From Apolygus lucorum (lineage: Eukaryota > Arthropoda > Insecta > Hemiptera > Miridae): a stretch of DNA of 64,000 nucleotides. Position numbers and translations under genes: made by a program. The notes below the pieces were generated by a model. It saw nothing but the letters and a program-made list of their open reading frames with translations, was not told the DNA's origin and did no database searches. Shown in pieces: positions 11,085 through 25,100 of this stretch (the first letter of the stretch is position 1; each line of letters starts with the position of its first letter). Where the stretch lies: positions 33,205,929 through 33,269,928 of the forward strand of contig CM019173.2 of NCBI GenBank assembly GCA_009739505.2. Direction: 5' to 3'.

Positions 11085-12862
11085 GTGTCAGCTGGGTAAA
11101 GGGGGTCAACTACAAAATTGGGGAAAATGAGTTTTCTACATGGTTAGATTCCATTCTTTCTCCTCTACAAGAGGGTCTATGGTGCCATCTGCAATGATAA
11201 TTTAGTCGGGAGTTATTCCTCTGGGCGTTTGGTGTTATGTGCACTTATTTCACCCATCTATTGTGCAAAAGGAGTCATGTGCTAATGACCCCTTGGGCAC
11301 TAAAAACTCGGGGTAGTGCAAGAGGGGAAAAGGGGTCAAGTGGATTCACGTCAGCAGATGACCCCTTTTCCGCAATTATCTGTCGAGAAATAGGCGTAAT
11401 TTCGAGAGTCGTCCACAATAACGCTCACTCGAGTAGGCAGCCTTTTGTTATTTTGTTAGGTATTACGACTGGTATCTGACTGGTATAGGGTTGGGTATCG
11501 TTATAAAAGTATCGATATTTTGTATCGATACTGTATCGTATCCGAGTATCGATATCCCAAGTATCGTTGGCCATGAATATCGATATTTTAAAATATCGAG
11601 TATCGATACTTTAGTGTCACAAACTATCAATATTATCCAATTTTCTCAAGAAAAATAATTTTTTCAACAACTTTTATTCATTTTTTATTATTAATAGTCC
11701 AAGCAGAGTGATTTTTTCCATGATATAAACGTTATTTGTGAAATCTAAGAGTAATGACCCAAAAGCCTCTCTACCTTCATTATTTTTGAGCCATTATGTT
11801 GAATTTTCTGCGAGAACAGTATCGATATTCGATATTTAGAAATATCGGATCCAAAGTATCGATATCCAAAAATATCGGATAGTGCAGTATCGATACTAAA
11901 ATATCGAGTATCGGTATAAAAGTATCGATATTTTGAAATATCGAGTATCGATACCCATCTCTAGACTGGTATCATACGACTGGTATCATGCGGCACTGAT
12001 CACGCCGCTGAAGTACACTTCCCGGAATCCGATATCTACTGAAAAGAAGAAGGACTTGGTAGATTTGCTACCTTTTGTTTCACCGGTGTACCACCGATTC
12101 TTTCAAGATCTGCCAACGTCCAAGTCAGCGGCCAATACACTTTGTGACACAAGTGAGGACGAAAATTAATGATTGAATCCCAAATCAAAATGATTCATAT
12201 TGATCAATTTTAGTAAGCCAGATTTTGCGTTTTCTCATTTTAGTGTTCTTATAAACACATCAACGTTCTTTGAAATAAAGTGTTAGTGTACTAATATCTT
12301 GGGTTGTTCTTTTGTTAGTTACTAGGAAAATTTTTCACGCTGAATTGAATGAAGGGTCCCGGACCTCCAAGACAGCCTTGAAATTGATTTCATAGGCAAA
12401 TTACGATAAAAATGGGAGAGTAATAGGTGTGAAAATGAGGTTTTACCAATCTGTTGGGGATGATCGGCTCCTCCTTCATTATAAAATCGAAAATTACGAT
12501 GTGTGAAGTACAGGGGATTGTACCAAAAATGTTTATAGCGTGTGTACAACACACGTAGGTAATTTTCGTATGCGCAACACAGGGGTCATCTGTTCACGCT
12601 ATACCAAATGACCTCAACTCAGAGTGAAAAGGGAGTCAAGTGCAACCTTATCCATTGAAAGTTCGAATAGCGTCTGTAGTTACTAACTGAAACACCTGAA
12701 ACTTTCAAGGTGGACTCTCTACATCCTGGAGAAGAGAATCAGCTCAAAAAATGTTTTTCCCGTCAAAAAGTCGATTTGGAGTCATTAAGCAAACTTTGAT
12801 ATTTTGATTTCCCAAAAATCGAAATTTGCGTGATGACCACCTTTACCCAGCTGACACCCCTT
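11085..12862. mobile_element. Candidate TIR element enclosing a hAT MITE
   Basis: Inverted arms near 11085-11113 and 12830-12858 share GTGTCAGCTGGGTAAAGG. Inner inverted segments containing GGGGTCAAGTG and GGTCATCTG types lie near 11328-11370 and 12585-12640. A hAT MITE (11486-11963) is nested inside. No transposase was seen; 11972-12830 is AT-rich and has no convincing gene. Exact ends and target duplication were not resolved. Confidence 0.4.
11486..11963. mobile_element. hAT-type MITE rich in TATCGATA
   Basis: 478 bp, from TAGGGTTGGGTATCG to CGATACCCATCTCTA, flanked by the 8-bp duplication GACTGGTA (11478-11485 and 11964-11971). An 8-bp duplication is the hAT signature. The interior is packed with TATCGATA and ATATCGAGTATCG motifs, at least eight of them, many arranged as local palindromes. 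There is no coding capacity. Confidence 0.85.
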
Positions 12863-13061
12863 TACCCATCTTTAAGATGGGAGCACATTCTAGATACGGA
12901 AGGGTAGCGGGTGATTGGGAAGGAATACCATGGCGTGTCACGTGATTTTATTGTGTGCTGGGAAAAGCTACACACTCAGAAGGGTCTTATAACCATCTAA
13001 AGGTTAACATGGAGACAATGGAAGGATCACAAAAGAGTTTGCACTCCAGAATGTCACATAC

Positions 13062-13157
13062 CTGAACACGTTTGGTGGGGGTTCGACGAAGTTTTCCAGA
13101 GAGATGAGAACCAGCTCGAGTCTTTGTTGTTTCCTATCTAACAGTTGTACCCAAACG
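13062..13157 (-). other. DPP8/9-like exon 9, last exon in the window
   Basis: 96 bp, ATTTCAG acceptor and CAG/GTATGT donor. It encodes VWVQLLDRKQQRLELVLISL. I found no later exon (VWINVHD-like or GWSYGG-like) in 1-13061, so the next intron is either longer than 13 kb or the gene is broken there by the repeats. Confidence 0.88.
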
Positions 13158-16100
13158 CTGAAATAAAAGATAAAAATATATAAATAAAAAAGATAAATAA
13201 AAGAGACTCAGCATTATCACTTGATCGTACGAGGATGTTTACTTACTATTAAAAAGGTAATATTAACTCGATATATTTACATTGGTAGTTCTCTGTCTGC
13301 AGGCTTATCGGGATATGATTATTAATTTCCTTCTGTTCCTAATATAACTATAATCAACCTGTCTCAGGAAGTACGTTGATTTACCAATGGGGCATTTCGG
13401 TGGGTAGGAAATTCAGGTTTTTGACCTCAAATTTGGATTCAGCACCCTTGAAAACCTATATACTCCAACTTTAAGCCCAATGATACTATAACATGATGTA
13501 GAAAAATTAATTAAAGAGATCACACGTTTGAAAAAAAGGCGGGCCTCCCTTAACACACACACACTTATGCCGCGCGCGTGTGTGAGTGGTATTTTGTAGT
13601 ATCCAAGAGGTCCTCCAAGGGTTTCATCTCTTCTGTGTGCATGGATACTATTTTCAAAGACAGTTGGCTAGCTACGTCACACCATTCAAATCTTCAACTT
13701 TCCTTAGCTTCTCTGATTTTTTAAAAACATTTTCTCGACGAACAGACACGATTACCGTTCTTCCTGAGCCACTCTTTTGAAAAAAAAAAAAAAAAAAAAA
13801 TTGACTGAAATACCCGTAGTCAGTTGAAAGATGGCGAATCGGACAAAAGTGATTAAATTCAGAACCCTTGCTTGAACCATACATGTGTATCAAACATTTG
13901 AACAGGCAACATTTCTACTCTTTCATCTTTCTTTCCTTTGGTTTGGTCCAAACCAAAGATCAAATCTTTTCCTTCAAGACAGTAGTTGTTACGAACAATT
14001 ACACACCACGAAGCTGTAGAAACCCATTCTAATAAAGGAAACTGAATCAATAAAAACATGTTGATTTCGATGAGTTACAAAGAACCAGGTAGGTTCGACA
14101 GGAGGCAGACCCCTTGGTTTGGTGGGGGAAGGGGGCTGCTGCACGAAAGCGCTACATAATCGGAAACCTCAAGTGTCACAAGGAAGAAGAACACTTTATT
14201 GGCAAAATCATAAGTAAGCCTCTTGGGCCCATATTAGTGAATGCATAAAATGGCAAGGGTCCCATGGAGTAGACGGAGCCAATCCAGAACAGGTTCAGAC
14301 ATCAGTTATGTAGACTGAGCGAACTACAGCTTCTTCCAGCTCTGCTCACTAACAGGTTTATTTTTTTGCTGTCTTCAGAGCAGCTTAATTCTTTTCCATC
14401 GCTCCTTATTTATTCGTGCTGGCTGAGGCCTTCTCTTCACTTGAGGCCATTCGTAAGCAGACCAACTAATTGTAAATCACCAGGACACAACTTACTGGTC
14501 AGAATCAGGAGTCCAGCCTGCTCTGACAACGTACTCCATCCAGGGGAACATGTGGGAGAGTGGATGCAGGATTTCCAAGGCTCTTGTTCTCAACACCTCG
14601 TTTTCGTTCACGTAGAGCTCCATCATCTTGAGGTTAGATTTGGAGTTCGGGGATCCTGCACGGGGAAATCTGAGACAAACGAGTAAGGTAATTTCACTAG
14701 CAAGAAAACAAGAAAAATTAGTTCTAGCAACGAATTTTGATTCATAACGAAATGTTCTGATTGAAATGTCTGCACGAATTTGAAATTGGAGCCACCTTGG
14801 TCACAAAAAACAAGCGATTTAAGGTAAAAATTTGCACCGGTCCAGAGCTACTCAATCATCCTCGAAAAGGTATTCAAATTACCCATTCCCAAATATTTAA
14901 TGTTTTTATGAATCTTGGACTGTAATAGATATCTTTGTCACTCTGAGACACTAAGCAGTAGCATAAGATTAACACAATCACAAACAAAATTAACTTACCT
15001 ATACTGTTCAACATCGGAATTGAGGAGAGATGTTGAAGATGGGAAAGTGAACACTTTAACTTCAGAGTCATCAACTTCTTCGTATAAGAGGCGGTAGACT
15101 CCATCTGCAAGACATCATAATTGTAAAACCAAGCAAGTTTAAAATGCGAGTAAACGTCGCCATATTTCTCGCTGCAGGCGGCTATGGAGCTAGGGACACT
15201 AGATCTCCCAGCACAGATCTCTTTGTAACCTATCCAAGCACGAGCTGCAACTCGACCCAAGCATGATCTTGAATCACACTTTTGCTTGGAACAATATACA
15301 CTAAACATTTATTGAGAAAACGTCGGATTTCCGAGTAGAATCAGTATGAAAAGTACTCACTTTTCGATTGCGGTTGCCACCAAAAGCCCTGGTACCTAGA
15401 GAATTCTTCTTGTATGACGTAGGAAGGCGTGCCAGACGATAAAGGATCGTCCGCCAGGTTTCTGCTCCCGCGGTGGGAGTACGTCAGCCGTTCGGACGTT
15501 CCTGGATTCAGTGGAGAAACAAACGAAGGTGAGTTGATTCGTTGAAACACTATTTGTGTGGAGATAGTACAACTCAATGGAAATAGCTAGTAGTTCTTAC
15601 CCGATGCTTCGTGCGACAACCAAATGTCACAGTTAGAAACGTATGCTATCAGATCGGGGTTGGATGGGCAGATTTGAGGAGTCAATTTGGCACCAACAGT
15701 CCCTGTTCTCAGCTCCGAAGGAAACAACGGACCATTCTATTCGAAAAGAAATACAATATACACGAATATTAGTTAGGCCAGTGGAGGGCACCAAAAATGG
15801 GAGAGCTTATGACCTCTGACGATGATAAGCAGAGTCAGGAGTGATGCTAGAACATGGTTTTAAGTCTCTTAAATCTTCCAGGATGGGGTACGCTTCTAAG
15901 GTCACAGCCCACCAGACGACGAGGAGACCATAAAAGAGGACAATCAGGGTGTATTGCTTTGCAAACGCAGTGATCTCACTCTAGGGATGTCCCAAAAGTA
16001 TCGATACATATCGATACTTTTTCCTGATATATATCGTAGTATCGATACTTTTTTTCCAGTATCGGAGGCGATACTTTTCTACCTCTCACATTAGATCAAA

Positions 16101-19100
16101 ATGCTATCTATTTTTTATCTCTCACATTAGATGAAAGTCTCGAATTTTAGTAGGTACTTCTTTCTCTACGTAGATTGTTGGGAGACTAACCACTTCAACA
16201 AACTAAACAAAGATGATGTACCACCACCTCCAGCTCTCTATGGGTCTGTTCAGAGAGGCAGTCCGGAACAGTTTGGAACCAAACTGGAACTGAAAAGGGG
16301 AGGGGATAGAGGCGAATGGGCTCCTCCAAACTCCTTCAGGCTCCTCCAAGCCCCTCCGAACCGTTCAGGACTGCCTCTCCGAACAGACCATAATCATATT
16401 ATGATAACCTGCTGTCCTCCATCATCTAGGAAGGACCACCAAAATGTTAACCCAACCAAGTGCAATACGAAAACAAGTGCCTAAACAAAAAATGAGTGAT
16501 TTATTGTTTTGTTCATTCTATATCAATTATTATCCTCCCGATGGAGAGATGTCACACTGATGGAGAGAAAAATAAAAGGCATTTCCCCACATTTTTGTAA
16601 AAGCATCGAAAAGTATCGATACTTCAAAATATCGATACTTTTTGAAAGTATCGTATCGATACTTTTTGATATTTTCTAGATGTATCGATACGATATTATA
16701 TCGATACTTTTGAAGTATCGGACATCCCTATCTCACTCCCACGTGAGTGACGGTGGCACCGCCTACCAGATATATCGAGAGTCCACCCTCCTTATTACTA
16801 ACTAATAAAAAAAATGGTGGTATTCATGACTTTAGTGTCATGGTGGTACTTTATGTATAGATAAGTGAACTTAATCTATCCATTAGTGAACGTAGCAGAT
16901 GATGGGCTCCAGCAGATCCTCCCAAGTCAAGGAGGAGGGAGCCCACTGAGTTTGCAGAACTATGCCCCCACCTACTTCCACAAAATAGGACATAGGTCAT
17001 TTTATAACGCCTTTTAATAACTAGTAAACTCTAAATTCTGGGATGGTGAATTTCCTGGGAATCCTCGTGGATAACCAGATTGTCCTGGCGGAATCATGTT
17101 GACCACTTGGCCTTTCAGCTGGCAACTTTGCTTAGCTGAAACTCTCGAGTGTAGTGGCGCCCCATGTTTTGAGGATGGTGATGGTTGCCTACATGAGCTC
17201 TGGTATCGTCCTGTGGGGAAACTCCGCCCATAGTCGGTCCGTTTTCAGTTCACAGAAAGCAGCACTGCGGATTGTTTTCGGCCTGTGCTACTATCAATCC
17301 TGCAGAGGTCTATTTAAGGGGAGTAGTCCGCTTTTAGAGTCCCGCGGGCACCTTCCTTTCGTTTTTCTTTCACAATTCCCACAATTACGAACTAAATTAT
17401 CTGAAATTTTAAGGCAATGTTCATCACACCTGTAAGCATGTCTGCTGTTAATTTTGTCCAAGCCGGTCAAATAGAAAAAAAAAATGAAAAATAGGCTAAC
17501 ATTATTTTTTAATGTAGACAAATTGGTCATTTTCATGTTCCTTTTTCTAACTAAACAATAGGCCGATCTAATCCAAATGTTCACACGTTACCCATCCATA
17601 TATAAACTAACATTACAGCCAAGGATTTGGAGTAAACACAGTTTGTTGATTTTTTAACCCAAGTAAGTAGGTATACGAAACTAAAAAAAGTGGCCTTCCA
17701 ATCTAAGCATGTTTTTGGGACACAAAAATCTGTATTCACGAAATGAGAGTTACAATCGAAATTTCGTTGGCACCATCTCGAGGTTACATCCATGTGAGTA
17801 TCTTGTAAAAATTAGAACGGAATTGGTCAAGTAATTACCGAGAAAAAGGAAGATTTGTCCGCCGCAAAGTGACTTTTCAGGACAGCTGTTTCTCTGACAG
17901 CAGGTTGCGCTCCCGCATAGTACTTGTTCTGAACTTGATTTTGTGTGTCTGGCTGACAAAACCACATCGAAATTATGATTGTGGAACTTTCAGTATTCCT
18001 TTTAGTTCCATGTTCAGTGCCTTTACTTTTTACATCCATGAATCCATGTACTTCAAGATCCTGGTATCAATAACCAGGTAACTTTTCGATATTTTTCTGT
18101 TGCGCTACTCAAGATTTTCAAAAAATTGTACCTCATTAACCAGTCATCCAATTTCAATTTTATTTTTACCAAACTGCTCAAAATTTCATGTAATTTTCTT
18201 AAAAAATAAGAATGATAAATTGATTTCTTTGACTTTTTTGGACTACTCCCCTTAAAAAGATGAACTGCTTGACCTTACCAGGCCTTTACGTGTACCAGGT
18301 TTTATTGGTTATTAAAGACAACCTGGACAGAGTTCAACGGGGTTGCGATATCCACGACCATGCGACAAGGCAGAGCAGTGCTCGCCGTCCTCCTGCAGTT
18401 CATCTTTCGACTTCCCTCCGTTCTAACCCTCTTCAGCAGGGTGTTAGGTTCTTCAACCACCTCCCAGTTCAACTGCAAAAGTTGGGCGCTGAGAGCTTCG
18501 AGAGAGCCGTGAAAAATGTTGTTACCAGTGCGGAAATTTATTTCGTTAACGTTTTTTCATTGATAATTTGATGCTAGTTTTAGGATTTTTATAATACTGT
18601 GTTGTCTCTGTTGTCGTTTGTTCTGACACTGATATATATATTTTTTTTTGACGATTGTAATACCACAACTTTGGTTCCACAATAAAAAATATCTTGACTT
18701 GACTTGGCAGATCCAAGTCTCATATCTGAAAGTTAGGTATTATTGCTTCCGACAATAAAATTTGCTGGTAAGTGTGACTGCCAGGTTAACTGCATGCGTT
18801 TAAAAGCAATTCTAATCAACTATACTTACTCTATGTGGGCTGTCGCTGCACTGGTACAATGCTCCGGCAGCTGGAAACACAATTTTTCCTGAAGGAGGAT
18901 GAAGCTCGTAGGATGTGATGCCCCAAGTTGTGAGTCGTTTTCGTTCAAGAAGGAGTAACTCTTCTCTCGATGATCGGCTGTTGGAAGAAACAACTTGGGA
19001 TCATCGACGTAATATAATTATGAGGTAATATAAACATTGAAATGGCTTAATCGACCTATTGACGACTTTGGAAGATCGTGTAAATCCTGGGTTGCTGTAC

Positions 19101-22100
19101 CTTGTGGCTGTGGGGTTCGATTGGAAATTGAATTCAAGAAGTTGCTGCCAATGGAGTTTGCCCATCGCCCGGGTGTCTTCACTGGGGATATCGGCATAGT
19201 GGAGCGTTGTTTCCCAACCGTTGGCAAGAGTTCCTGTGAAAGTGACAATTAAATATTTACACATCACAATTAAATATTTAGAGAATGGTACCGTGGACTG
19301 GGGTGATACTAGTATGCTGGGGTGATACTGATCAACAAGCATTTTTTATTTGCATGCGATTGCAACGCTCCACACAGTCCTAAATGGAAAGTTAGTTCGT
19401 GTTATGTGTTCGTAACAATGTTTTCTCTGGGGAGATGACGTTCCCGCCCGATAGTCTAGGTTACCATGGTAGCTGATAAGGAAATAAAAAAACGCTGCAA
19501 ATTATTACACAATGGTTTATTATTTTTCTATATAGATCACTCGTCTACAAAATCACCAACCATCCAATATGAAAAAAAAAAAAAAAATCAAAATCACCAA
19601 CCATCGATCGCATTTTGGTCAGCTCTAATTTGAACGGAGATTAGGCCTCTTTTGCGATTCACACTCGTGTTTTGATTTATATATATTTCAATATAAACCC
19701 TTAAATTTTCGTAGGGAGCGAACGGTTTGTCCTACAGAGCTCGGCGTGGTCTCAAAAAATTCTAAAAATTCTATAGAATCTTAAATTGAAGGAAAAACAA
19801 TACCTTTATATCGAAATTTTTTGAGTTAGGGCGTTTTCAAAATTTCAAAATTGATTTTGGAACCCTTAGAAGTGACCTACATCAACCAAAAGCTTCGGGG
19901 CACAACTAGACCCCAAATGGAGCCTACATACCAAATTTCATCAAAATCGGTCAATGCTAAGTGGCAAAAGTGCCGCGTACGGCGGACGGACGGCAAAATT
20001 TTTATTCGATTTTTGGATTCTACGTACCTTGAAACGTAAACCATCAAATTTTGAGGGGGAGTCAACATTTTTTTTTTCTTGGTCGATTCCAAAGGTTCAT
20101 TATTGAAAATAATAAACCAAAATCTCAAAATCGGGATTGTAACTTCTGTGATTTGTGATTGTGAATAGTGATTGGTCCATCATTATTTTTAGTAACAAGT
20201 GCTTTAAAATAAGTTTTTTCTTGTCAGTTGCCAATCATGTGCCACGAATGGTCTCATTATAATAATAAATACTGAAGAGGATATTACGAGTCTTGAATTT
20301 TGGCTTTATTCTGATTTTTATAAGTAAAGAGTTGGTTTTCATAAGTTTTTCAATAAAAATTGTTCTGAAATGAGTTGATAGTGGTTTTTTTTACCTCAGG
20401 GTACTGAAAAACAATTTTTTTTCTTCAACAGTGATCAGTACCACACCATAGACACTCCGAAAGCGTTTTGTTCGATTTTAAATTAGTGATCACTATCACC
20501 TATGTCCCCTGTACCGGCTTATAAATTTGTGAAATAAGAATCAACGCTGGTACAATTTCTGAACTCGGACTGAAATTTTATTATATACAAAAAAGTAACT
20601 AAGATGGAATTTGTCATGTGGTGCTTAACAATCAAAAATGAAGATGAACCAAAACAATAAAAATCAAATATTATGCACCTACATTCATTCCCCCCTTGGA
20701 ATTTTCCTCTAGGAACCGAGAGGGAAATCGTACAATTCTTCCTGAACGTGTTCTTCTGTCTTGTAGTGTTCTTTGCTTCAATTCTTCTGATGGTGTTTTG
20801 TTAGTATCTTGTTGTTCGGAATTTTGTTCTCTTATGTGTTCACTTGTGCTTGAAAATTCGTCTCTGTCTTCTGATAAGATGTATGCTGGTTTGAGTCTGT
20901 CCACTGAAACGTTTACGTGTTTGTTTTTTATGTTGACTGTGAAATATTTGTCCGCGCGTTGTATGACTGTGTAGGGTCCTTCGTAGGGTTTGTCCAGTGA
21001 TGCCTTGACTTTATCCACTCTCAGGAATACATGGCTGCATCGGCTGAGGTCTTCGTGTATAAATGTTGATTCTCGATTTCGAAATTTTGAAGGAACTGGT
21101 TTCAATTTGTTCATGTGTTGTCGTAACTGTTCAATGAAAACTGATGGATCTGATGTTGGTGTTAATGATTGGTCCAAGAAATCTGCAGGTAATTTTAATG
21201 TTGTTCCGTATACCATCTCTGCTACTGTTGCTTGGGCATCTTCTTTTATGGCACATCGGAGTCCTAACAGGATTGTAGGAATCACCGATGTCCATTTCTG
21301 TTTCCCATGAGCATTTTTGTTTTTCGATCCCTTACAAATAAACGGAAACTACGACCATCACTATCATTGACAGCACACAGGGTCGTTACTGATCCTGCCT
21401 TTTGGAGTTTCCCTGATCAGACCATTGACAAGGAGGTACGCATTTGCCTGGAAGGCATCGTCTTCCAAATCTAAAATGGGCGTAGCAAAACTTACCATTC
21501 GGATTGAAACGTTTCCGTCGTCCGTAACTTCTATTGCTATTTCTACTACAGCTTGAATCTCGACTTGAATGACCTGACCTCGAGGAAGATCGTCGTGACT
21601 GTTTCAACTCGACTATACTGCGTCTCAATTCGTCTATCCTGCGTCTCAATTCATCTATCTGAGATCCGGAAGGTATGAAGAATGCCTCTTCATTACTCTC
21701 TCCCGCTCCTTCCATTTTTTTAACAGCGGCGTCACCAGTTGTACCGGGTTATGAATTAGAGAAATAAGAATCAACGCTGGTACAATTTCTGAACTCGGAC
21801 CGAAATTTTATTATATACAAAAAAGTAACTAAGATGGAATTTGTCATGTGGTGCTTAACAATCAAAAATGAAGATGAACCAAAACAATAAAAGTCAAATA
21901 TTATGCACCTACATCCCCCACATAGGTGATACTGATCAATTTTTTTTAATGAGCTTAATTCAACGAAATTTCAAAGTTTGATATAGGATACTGTTCATAA
22001 GAAGTGGGAGAATATAAACTATTTTTTTCAGATTTTTTAAATTATTACACTGGTAGTTTTCAAGTAAAAACTGTAGAAATTTATCACTATCACCCCAGTC

Positions 22101-25100
22101 TACGGTATTGAATGATTTCGCGGAGCAGCAACCCAGGCTCGTAGCATGAGGCCCGGGCTGGGTTGCCTCCTGCCGACCATCAACAAATCGCGAAACTGCA
22201 ATAGAGTGAGGGTGAAAAGGCGTGGAGAGTGGCAAAGTGCCGTTTTTGAAGTGCAAACGCTTACCAAGGAAGAAAATTCGTGTTGTGCCATCTGGAAAAG
22301 TTCTGAACGTGACGGCCGATGGAACAACTGCTGAAATTGCGGAAAGCTGCCTCCTGGAAGAAAACGAGGACCGCAGTTACATTAGTCATTACAAAGCAGC
22401 AAGCAGTGTCCGAGTACCAATGGACTCGGAGAGGGAAGTAGAACGAATTTGTGTTTTTAATCCTAGTAAATTCATTTGTAACTCAACAACATAGTGGCAG
22501 TCAAATTTTGGCAAGAAAATGAATCCTACTATGGCCTTCCTCCTCAAGATCGTCGCTGTTTTTTTTAATATTGAGAAGATTTGCAGATATATTGAAATTA
22601 GACGGATTTTTGAGTTGAACAGTTTTGGGAGTAGTGAAACCTTTGGAGCCTTTATCTGACCAGCTACTAATGACTGAAAAAGATATCTTATTTCGCAAAG
22701 AGAAGGCAAAAGAACAGGGCGAGTCTTTCCTCGAAGCAATGACCAACTAGGTACTAGTGACTGAACAAAGATATCTTATTTCACAAGAGAAGTCAAAAGC
22801 CCTAACTTACTCTTTCCTTGAGCTATAGCATTTACAGATTTATTTGAACCTATTACAAATTAAATTCAACCTTTTACAAATTATATTCAACTTTTTACAA
22901 ATTCAATTCAACTCTCCACCAATTTGACTCATCCCAACCCTTAAACTGATCTCATGAAAAAAAAAAACGTCTGCCAAGTGGGTGTGGCACATAGCTTCCT
23001 CGTATCCATAACCCGATTGTATAGATGATCCGATGCATAGTAGTTAATCTCAAAACACCAATCTCTAAGTACCTTTCACTACCCTCACAGGGGACCATCT
23101 ACACGCTAATCTGGACAATCCTAGAAAATGTCATCAAATTCGGATGAAAAATTAAGTGAGTAGATGTATGTGATTGGATCAAAAAAATTCTTAGCCTCGG
23201 CTGGGATTCGAACCCGCGACCCCTGGAGCTCAAATCAAGACTCTTTCCTCTGAGCTATTAAACTTGTCATGAATAAGATTTGAGATTCTCTCAGGAGACC
23301 ATCCCTCTGTGAATAAATCCCTCTATGAAAAACAATTCTCTATGATTTTCATAGGGGACCATCTAAACACTACTCTGTAACATCCCTGAAAATTTCATTG
23401 AAATCGGATGGAAAATGTAGAAATTATGGCCGTTACAAGGAAATTCACGTTTGCGCATGCGCAGTGGCTAATATCAGTCCGAAGGCGGTGATTTTCATAG
23501 GGGACCATCTAAATACTAATCTGTAACATCCCTGAAAATTTCATTGAAATCGGATTGAGATTGTGGAGGTTAAGGCCGTTACAAGGAATTCACGTTTGCG
23601 CATGCGCAGTCGCTTCTATCAGTCCGGGGATGATGATTTTCATAGGGGACCATCTACAACCTAATCCACATAATCCCTGAAAATTTCATCGAAATCGAGT
23701 TGAGATTGTGGAAGTTATGGCCGTTACAAGGAAATTCACGTTTGCGCATGCGCAGTAGCTACTATCAATCCGAAGGTGGTGATTTTCACAGGGGACCATT
23801 TAAATACTAATCTGTAACATCCCTGAAAATTTCATTGAAATCGAATGGAAAATGTAGAAGTTATGGCCGTTACAAGGAATTCACGTTTGCGCATGCGCAG
23901 TCGCTTGTATCAATCCGAGGATGATGATTTTCATAGGGGACCGTCTACACACCAACCCGCACAATCTCTGAAAATTTCATCGAAATCGGACAATAACTTC
24001 GTATAGTTATGCGCGTTACAAGGAATTGATGACAGACGGACAGACACACAGACAGACAGACACGGAACCAAAATTGTTCAGAAAGGTCTAAAACGCAAAA
24101 CGCGAGTAAAACTTTTGATTTTGGAGAACTTTTTTTTTTCGTCCTTGAAAAGTGAAAACAAAGCTTCCGCTACCTTGGTAGACTCGGAAGCAAAAAATCG
24201 TAAACAGCGATACTGAGCGACTAATGAGAAAGTTATCAAGGGCATGCAAACATAAGCTATTGTCAGCATTGCACACAGAAGCGATTGAAACCATACAGTA
24301 GACATTGAATTGGCAAGGCGCTGAGGTCACGTAGGTAGGTACCATGTACGTACCTTTTTTTTAATTAATTAAAAATAAAAAAACTAATCAAATATAATGG
24401 GGAAGACGCCCTGGACTCACCCGACGCCGGCCCTAGGGGTGAGGGATGATGAAGGAGGTGGGGGTTGGAGAGAGGGATGAAGGGCGCATTCTTCACGCAC
24501 TGCCTACCTACTTACCCACCTACGCGTAGCCTACAACTTATAATCCTAATCAATCAGCTACTTTCCATATCCATCCCCTCTGGTGGTGAGTTGAATAGAA
24601 TTTGTAAAAGGATTAAATGAATTTGTAGAAGGTTGAAATAAATCTGGAAAAGGTTGAATTAAATCTGTAAATGCTATAAGAGCCAACCAGGACACGGGTG
24701 GTGATACCACGAAGTATACCTACTGAGACGCCCAACTCACGCAACTCCGTGGCACTTTTCCCGCACCACACTCCGCGCCACGAGTATGTTCCAGCCGTTA
24801 ACTACCTACGTGTAGCCTACTACTTATCCTAATCAATCAGCTACTTTCCAAATTCATCCCCTCTGGTCAAGAGTTGAATATAATTTGTAAAAGGTTGAAT
24901 TGAATTTGTAAAAGATTTAAATGAATTTGTAAAAGGTTGAAATAAATCTGGAAAAGGTTGAATCAATTCTGTAAATGCTATATAATCATCAACTGTTAAC
25001 TAAAGAAAGATACCTTATTTCGCAAAGAGTAGCTTTGAGCTCTGACCAACTCCTCCCATGCGTTGCGGCAGCTCCTGTAGTGCTGGTGGGCCCGTTGCTT

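Larger units (their letters stand above)
20510..21913 (-). mobile_element. Internally deleted Ty3/Gypsy element with both LTRs
   Basis: 1,404 bp. Two 174-bp LTRs (20510-20683 and 21740-21913) are nearly identical, and the 5-bp duplication TCCCC lies at 20505-20509 and 21914-21918. On the minus strand the order is 5' LTR, gag C-terminal part (21715-21386), the very start of protease near 21330-21370 (FRLFVRDRKTKM), then directly the integrase C-terminal part (21285-20671). RT, RNase H and the integrase core are deleted. The LTR similarity points to recent insertion of an already deleted copy. It lies in intron 2 of the DPP8/9-like gene, in the same orientation as the gene. Confidence 0.9.
22966..24191 (+). 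mobile_element. Helentron/DINE-like repeat family D, copy 1
   Basis: Starts ACGTCTGCCAAGTGGGTGTG. It carries a tRNA-like module (23193-23265), then four tandem units of about 145 bp, a (GACA)n microsatellite near 24030-24062, GGTCTAAAACGC, a T run, and a terminal hairpin (24163-24191: GCTTCCG/CGGAAGC with an inner CTACC/GGTAG stem). Central tandem units, a microsatellite and a 3' hairpin are the layout described for Helentron-derived DINE-1-type elements; assignment is by structure only. It lies in intron 1 of the DPP8/9-like gene. Confidence 0.7.

Noticed and set aside
1..13061. Further DPP8/9-like exons on the minus strand
   Set aside because: No stretch encoding the expected VWINVHD-like or GWSYGG-like segments with splice sites could be found by eye.
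23193..23265. A functional tRNA gene
   Set aside because: A and B boxes are present but acceptor and anticodon stems do not fold well, and the same module recurs inside another copy of the repeat.
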